A stretch of DNA of 64,000 nt, taken from NCBI GenBank assembly GCA_944349635.1, contig CALVNH010000002.1:1-64000 (forward strand), given 5' to 3'. Positions 59,611 through 64,000 of the stretch are shown piece after piece. Numbering within the stretch: position 1 is the first letter of the stretch; every line of letters starts with the position of its first letter. The notes under the pieces are model-generated. The model saw only the letters and a program-made list of their open reading frames with translations, searched no databases and was not told the origin of the DNA. The DNA comes from an uncultured Clostridia bacterium (GTDB lineage: Bacteria; Bacillota; Clostridia; Christensenellales; CAG-917). Position numbers and translations under genes: made by a program.

Positions 59611-60186
59611 ATGTCATACGGCATCGACGAAGTCGATTTAATTTTCGAAGAAATGAATGAGAAATATCAGAAAACCATTCACAATTTCTCCAACGAACTC
59701 AAATCCATTCGCGCCGGCCGCGCCAATCCTCATATTCTCGACAAAATTCTCGTGGATTATTACGGAACGCCCACGCCTATCAACAATATGGCAAACATAA
59801 CCGTGCCCGAGGCGCGCCTGCTTGTTATTTCCGTGTGGGATAAAAGCGCTCTCAAAAGCGTGGAAAAGGCCATTCTCGCCGCAAATATCGGCATTACGCC
59901 CAACAACGACGGCAACGTAATCAGACTCATTTTCCCCGAACTCACGGAAGAGCGCAGAAAGAGTCTTGTCAAGGACCTCAAAAACAATTCCGAGAGCACC
60001 AAAGTCGTTTTACGCAACGCGAGACGCGACGCCATCGACGCCCTCAAAAAGCTTGAAAAGGATTCCGCAATCACGGAAGACGACCTCAAAGACTTCACCG
60101 CCGACGTCGACAAGGCGCTTGCAAAGCAGATTGAGGACGTCGACAAGTTGACCAAGGACAAAGAACAGGAGATTCTGTCCGTCTGA
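59611..60186 (+). CDS. frr: Ribosome recycling factor
   Basis: 191 residues (family about 185). Visible are SIRAGRANPHILDKILVDYYG, TPTPINNMANI, PNNDGNVIRL and the three-helix bundle C-terminus with RRDAIDALKKLEKD. It releases ribosomes after termination together with EF-G. CAGGAGG precedes the start. Its last base overlaps the first base of uppS. Confidence 0.97.
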   Translation: MSYGIDEVDLIFEEMNEKYQKTIHNFSNELKSIRAGRANPHILDKILVDYYGTPTPINNMANITVPEARLLVISVWDKSALKSVEKAILAANIGITPNNDGNVIRLIFPELTEERRKSLVKDLKNNSESTKVVLRNARRDAIDALKKLEKDSAITEDDLKDFTADVDKALAKQIEDVDKLTKDKEQEILSV

Positions 60187-60839
60187 TGATTCCCCGTCAC
60201 GTTGGAATTATTATGGACGGCAACGGCAGGTGGGCGCAAAAGCGCGGGCTTCCTCGCACGGAAGGTTACAAAGCCGGACTTGCCGCCATGGAAAGAGTGC
60301 TGAAAGCTCTGTCCCTTGCAGGTGTCGAAGCAGTCACGGTTTATGCTTTCTCCACCGAAAATGCGGCTCGCCCCGCAGAAGAAATTTCCGCGATTGCCGA
60401 CGTTGTCGTCGGTTGGAACAATTCCTACGGCGGCAATATGCGTGTTAGATATTCGGGCGACATCGATTCTCTGGGAAAAAGACTTTCCGACAGCGTGTGT
60501 CGCGTCGCCGAACGTACTGCCCGCAACAACGGTATGCAGTTGAACATTCTGCTGAACTACGGCGGCAGGGCGGACATTCTGAAAGCCGCATCCGTTTGCG
60601 CTGAATGCGGAAAAATCTCGGAGGAAGTTTTTTGCGGCGCCCTGGCAAGCGCGGGTATGCCTCCGCTCGACCTCATCGTCAGAAGCGGAGGAGAAAAACG
60701 GCTTTCGGGGTTTATGTTGTACGAAGCCGCCTATGCGGAGCTTTATTTTTCCGAAAAACTATGGCCGGACTTCGACGCGGACGACGTGAAAGATTTTCTC
60801 GACGACTTTTCCCGCCGCATTCGCAAGTTCGGAGCATAA
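60186..60839 (+). CDS. uppS: Undecaprenyl diphosphate synthase
   Basis: 217 residues, somewhat shorter than the usual 230-260. The conserved regions are present: VGIIMDGNGRWA (with the catalytic Asp), AFSTENAARP (usually FSTENWKRP), LNYGGRADI, and DLIVRSGGEKRLSGFMLYEA with ELYFSEKLWPDF. It condenses isopentenyl diphosphate onto FPP to make the C55 carrier for peptidoglycan. The shortening lies in the helical region around residues 75-140. Confidence 0.94.
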   Translation: MIPRHVGIIMDGNGRWAQKRGLPRTEGYKAGLAAMERVLKALSLAGVEAVTVYAFSTENAARPAEEISAIADVVVGWNNSYGGNMRVRYSGDIDSLGKRLSDSVCRVAERTARNNGMQLNILLNYGGRADILKAASVCAECGKISEEVFCGALASAGMPPLDLIVRSGGEKRLSGFMLYEAAYAELYFSEKLWPDFDADDVKDFLDDFSRRIRKFGA

Positions 60840-60911
60840 CCTCTTGCCGCCGTTTAACCTTCGTTTAAGCGCGCGGCAAAATCATATTGTTTATTGAAAA
60901 GGATTGGGCCT

Positions 60912-61787
60912 ATGTTGAAAAGAACGGTTACGGCAATTCTTTTGATAGGTGCGCTGGTCGGCGTGTTGCTGATTGGCTATTTTTGCAAAACACACATCGC
61001 AATAGACCTCTTCATTTGGTTGTTGCTCCTCATAGCCGTGCGCGAAATGTATTTTTGCATGCAGGAAGCTGGCTATAAGGTATTCAGAGTGCCGCTTGCA
61101 ATCGCCATGCTTGCAACCTATCCCGTGACTTATCTGATGGAAGAATACATGGGACAGGGATATGCGGGTATAGCCTTGTCAATCGGAGTGTCGGTGTTGT
61201 CCGCGCTGTTGATTTTCACCTTCGCAGACCCCGAAAGAAATCAGACGAAAGATTTGTTCGCAACCGTTTTCGTGCTGATTTATCCCGTGTTTTTCATCTC
61301 GCTGGCGTGGATTCTGACGTCAAGATACGCCGTGCTGTTCTCCGTGCTGTTCGCCGTCTTCCTTCCCGTGGGAGCGGACACATTCGCTTACTGGTTCGGC
61401 AGTATGATAGGTGGCAAAAAGCTTTGCCCGTCAATCAGCCCGAAAAAGACCGTTGCCGGTTTTGTGGGAGGAATCCTTGGCGGCATGGTGGTATCCGTGG
61501 TGTTCTTCCTCGTCTTCGAGATGTTCGCCTTGATTCCCGACAGCGGGTACGTGCCTTTTACCGACGCCGTGTGGAAATCCGCTTTGATATACCTTGCAAT
61601 AGGTTTCATCGGTGCCTTGGCGGGGCAGTTGGGCGACCTTGCCGCGTCCAGAATCAAGCGCGCACTCGGAACCAAAGATTTCGGCAAAATCTTCCCGGGT
61701 CACGGCGGAGTGATGGACAGATTCGACAGCATTATCACGGGAATAACGATTCTTCTGATTTCGCTTTCCGCGATTTACGGTGCATAA
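60912..61787 (+). CDS. cdsA: Phosphatidate cytidylyltransferase
   Basis: 291 residues from ATG 60912 (after AAGGA; an in-frame TTG at 60894 is an alternative). About eight transmembrane helices. The C-terminal family signature is complete: SRIKRALGTKDFGKIFPGHGG followed by MDRFDS (start near residue 243). It makes CDP-diacylglycerol, the branch point of phospholipid synthesis. It lies between uppS and dxr as in most Firmicutes. Confidence 0.95.
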   Translation: MLKRTVTAILLIGALVGVLLIGYFCKTHIAIDLFIWLLLLIAVREMYFCMQEAGYKVFRVPLAIAMLATYPVTYLMEEYMGQGYAGIALSIGVSVLSALLIFTFADPERNQTKDLFATVFVLIYPVFFISLAWILTSRYAVLFSVLFAVFLPVGADTFAYWFGSMIGGKKLCPSISPKKTVAGFVGGILGGMVVSVVFFLVFEMFALIPDSGYVPFTDAVWKSALIYLAIGFIGALAGQLGDLAASRIKRALGTKDFGKIFPGHGGVMDRFDSIITGITILLISLSAIYGA

Positions 61788-61803
61788 GCGAGGAGCTTTC
61801 TCT

Positions 61804-62970
61804 ATGACAGATAAAAAACACATTACGGTAACCGTGCTGGGCAGCACGGGTTCGGTGGGCAAACAGGTGCTTGCATCCATCGACAAATATCCCGACCGGT
61901 TCAAAGTGGTCGGACTGTCGGCTTTTACCAACGAAAAACTTTTGCGCGACCAGATTGACAAGTACGCGCCGAAGCACTATTACTATCCCGCAGGAGGAGT
62001 GGAAATCCAGTCCAGTCTTTTCGACTTCCTGGACGACGAAAAGTTTTCTTCGAAATGCGTGGGAAGCCTCGAAGAACTTGCGGAATATCCCTGCGACATT
62101 CTTGTATCCGCCGTCAGCGGCATTGCGGGCCTGTGGGCGGCTGTCGCGACACTCAAACGGGGCGGAATCCTCGCAATCGCCAACAAAGAAACAATCGTAT
62201 GTGCCGGACGTCACCTGAAAGCGCTGGAGAAGAAATACGGCGGTAAAATACTTCCTCTCGATACGGAACATTCGGCAATTCAACAATGCCTTGCGGGAGA
62301 GGACGAAAAGTATGTAAAGAACGTAATCCTCACGGCAAGCGGCGGCGCTTTGCGCGACCTTCCCGTCGAAAAACTGGCAAAAGTTACGGCAAAAGACGCG
62401 CTCAATCACCCGGTATGGAATATGGGCAAAAAGGTTACAATCGATTCGGCGACTCTCTTCAACAAGGGATTGGAAGTCATCGAAGCGATGCACCTTTTCT
62501 CTTTACCGCCCGAAAAAATCAAAGTTGTCATGCACCGCGAAAGCATCATTCACGGAATGGCGGAATTTTCGGACGGCAGCGTCAAAGCTCTCCTCAGCGT
62601 GCCCAGTATGTCTCTCGCCATCGAAAGCGCACTGTTCTATCCGCACAAAGCAAAGGACTCCGTGCCCGAACTCGACCTTGCCAAAATCGGGGAACTGAAT
62701 TTTTCCGCTCCCGACACGGAACGCTATCCTTGTCTCGCTCTTGCAATGAAAGCCGCCCGTATGGGCGAAGGAGCCTGCATAGCGCTTTCCGCCGCCGACG
62801 AAGTTCTGGTGGACGCATTCCTTAACGGCTCGCTGCGCTTCAACGACATTCCGACGACTCTCGAAAAGGTGCTTGCGAAATTCGGCAAAGTCAAGGAAGC
62901 GGCTCTGGAAGACATATATGGCATAGACGCCGAAGCCCGCAAATACACTTATTCCGTAGGAGTAAAATAG
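61804..62970 (+). CDS. dxr: 1-deoxy-D-xylulose 5-phosphate reductoisomerase
   Basis: 388 residues from ATG 61804 with GAGGAG upstream. NADPH-binding VLGSTGSVGKQ, then GILAIANKETIV, DTEHSAIQQC (catalytic Asp and Glu), and LFNKGLEVIEAMHLF. It performs the first committed step of the MEP isoprenoid pathway. The neighbouring uppS uses the product isoprenoids. The stop overlaps the GTG start of rseP by one base. Confidence 0.96.
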   Translation: MTDKKHITVTVLGSTGSVGKQVLASIDKYPDRFKVVGLSAFTNEKLLRDQIDKYAPKHYYYPAGGVEIQSSLFDFLDDEKFSSKCVGSLEELAEYPCDILVSAVSGIAGLWAAVATLKRGGILAIANKETIVCAGRHLKALEKKYGGKILPLDTEHSAIQQCLAGEDEKYVKNVILTASGGALRDLPVEKLAKVTAKDALNHPVWNMGKKVTIDSATLFNKGLEVIEAMHLFSLPPEKIKVVMHRESIIHGMAEFSDGSVKALLSVPSMSLAIESALFYPHKAKDSVPELDLAKIGELNFSAPDTERYPCLALAMKAARMGEGACIALSAADEVLVDAFLNGSLRFNDIPTTLEKVLAKFGKVKEAALEDIYGIDAEARKYTYSVGVK

Positions 62971-64000
62971 TGTTTTCAGCAACGTGTGCCACTGCGAGTG
63001 AGATTTTCACTTATATAGGCTATATACTGCTTGCCCTCGTCGCTTTGATGATTATGATTGTCATTCACGAACTGGGGCATTATCTCGCAGGGAAATTGCT
63101 CGGATTCAAAATCGACGAATTCGGCATAGGTTTCGGCCCCGCGATTTTCAAGCATACCAACAAAAAGAACGGAGAAGTCTTCTCGTTGCGTCCGTTTCCC
63201 ATAGGCGGATTCTGCGCCTTTCACGGCGAGGACGAAGAAGGAAACGGAGACGAACACGCTTTCAACAATCAAAAACCCTGGAAACGGCTGATAGTGCAGT
63301 TTTCGGGCGCGCTTTTCAATTTTCTCAGCGCTATTCTGATTATCACGATTTATTTCACGGCATACGGGCAAATTCTGCCCACAGTCGTGGCGGCATACGA
63401 CGTAAACGGCGCTCCAAACGCATTCGTGGCCGGAGACGTGATTCTCAACGTCGACGGAAAACAAGTCAACGTAATGACCACGGACGACGTCAATCTGGTG
63501 TTTTCCAAGGCGCAGGACGGGGTGAAAGTCCGCGTGCTTCGCGACGGCGAAGTGGTGGAACTTGTCGTCACGCGAGGCGATTACACCATAACCGACGACG
63601 AATACCTGGAAGAAGGCGAATCGCCTGAGCACAACGGTCTCGGCATAGTTTACGGACTGACCAACGCAAAACTCGGCTTTTTCCGTGCTCTCGGGCGTTC
63701 GTTCGGTTTCAGCTTTTTCATAGTTTTCAAAATACTGGCGTCGATAGGAGCACTGCTCACGGGAGCAATAGGACTGGAAAGCGCGGGAGGCACGATTACC
63801 GTTATAAAAACAATGGCGGAAGTGAGTGCCGCCGGATTCGGCAGCTTCCTGTACGTCATGGCGGTGATTTCGGCAAACCTTGCCGTTATGAATCTCTTGC
63901 CGATACCGGCTTTGGACGGTTCGCGAATGGTATTCACCCTTATCGAAATGATTTTCCGAAAACCGGTGCCGCGCAAAGTGGAAGCGGTGATACACGCCGT
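62970..64000 (+). CDS. rseP: Site-2 zinc metalloprotease RseP (3' partial)
   Basis: At least 343 residues; the gene continues past the window. The GTG at 62970 overlaps the dxr stop and follows TAGGAG at 7 bases. The first membrane helix carries the HELGH zinc motif (residues 33-37). One PDZ-like domain spans about residues 128-185 (AGDVILNVDGKQV). The late membrane motif NLLPIPALDGSRM (near 307) supplies the third metal ligand Asp. The enzyme cleaves anti-sigma factors and signal-peptide remnants within the membrane. The gene order dxr-rseP is standard. Confidence 0.95.
   Translation, partial: MFSATCATASEIFTYIGYILLALVALMIMIVIHELGHYLAGKLLGFKIDEFGIGFGPAIFKHTNKKNGEVFSLRPFPIGGFCAFHGEDEEGNGDEHAFNNQKPWKRLIVQFSGALFNFLSAILIITIYFTAYGQILPTVVAAYDVNGAPNAFVAGDVILNVDGKQVNVMTTDDVNLVFSKAQDGVKVRVLRDGEVVELVVTRGDYTITDDEYLEEGESPEHNGLGIVYGLTNAKLGFFRALGRSFGFSFFIVFKILASIGALLTGAIGLESAGGTITVIKTMAEVSAAGFGSFLYVMAVISANLAVMNLLPIPALDGSRMVFTLIEMIFRKPVPRKVEAVIHA

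Noticed and set aside
60840-60890. Inverted repeat TTGCCGC / GCGGCAA between uppS and cdsA as a terminator
   Set aside because: The stem is interrupted and no T-run follows; the genes on both sides belong to one conserved operon.

Overview
The window reads as chromosomal DNA of an anaerobic Firmicute, probably a gut-type member of the Clostridia. The evidence is the gene order. The block yicC-gmk-rpoZ-coaBC-priA-def-fmt-rsmB-rlmN-rsgA-rpe-spoVM-rpmB-asp23-fakA-recG, the block tlyA-nadK-argR-recN, and the block rpsB-tsf-pyrH-frr-uppS-cdsA-dxr-rseP are all classic Firmicutes arrangements. Shine-Dalgarno sites are strong (AGGAGG type), and most promoters fit the TTGNNN-17-TATAAT form. A 35-codon SpoVM homologue points to a spore-forming ancestry. 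The exact taxon is inference. I saw no tRNA, rRNA, insertion sequence, prophage or CRISPR array.

Region 1 (1-23152) is the accessory part. Eleven co-directional genes have gaps of 0-36 bases and no internal terminator. In order they encode: an Hsp70/actin-fold ATPase (cut by the window start), a RapA/HepA-like SNF2 helicase with zinc clusters, a cysteine-rich zinc-binding protein, a polytopic membrane protein with a large array of MBG/Ig-like repeats, a zinc-ribbon/helical-repeat protein, a coiled-coil protein, a putative zinc metalloprotease, a 1518-residue Upf1-like SF1 helicase, a helical protein, a VPS4/katanin-like AAA ATPase with an MIT-like N-terminus, and a membrane-anchored PI-PLC-like protein. 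I cannot match the set to a named system, and it is the best candidate for an undescribed one. It ends at a bidirectional terminator (23367-23394).

Region 2 (23477-29120) holds a minus-strand DUF1508 protein with an acidic, lysine- and alanine-rich tail, then pcrA and ligA. Region 3 (29172-39605) is one tightly overlapping housekeeping operon, yicC to rpe, for nucleotide and CoA metabolism, replication restart, translation initiation and rRNA/ribosome maturation. The PP2C phosphatase and PASTA kinase usually found between rlmN and rsgA are absent. Region 4 (39674-44126) holds spoVM, rpmB (minus), asp23, fakA and recG.

Region 5 (44175-49817) contains a large structured non-coding RNA of about 617 nt that I identify as OLE RNA. 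It is followed by its membrane partner OapA (unusually long, with basic segments flanking the membrane core), then tlyA, nadK, argR and recN. Region 6 (49960-56874) has RNase P RNA (minus), a membrane-anchored protein of uncertain family, rarA, a two-gene ABC exporter, ruvX and a DUF1292 protein. Region 7 (56932-64000) is the rpsB-tsf / pyrH / frr-uppS-cdsA-dxr-rseP translation, envelope and isoprenoid block. It has a structured rpsB leader, and rseP runs off the window end.
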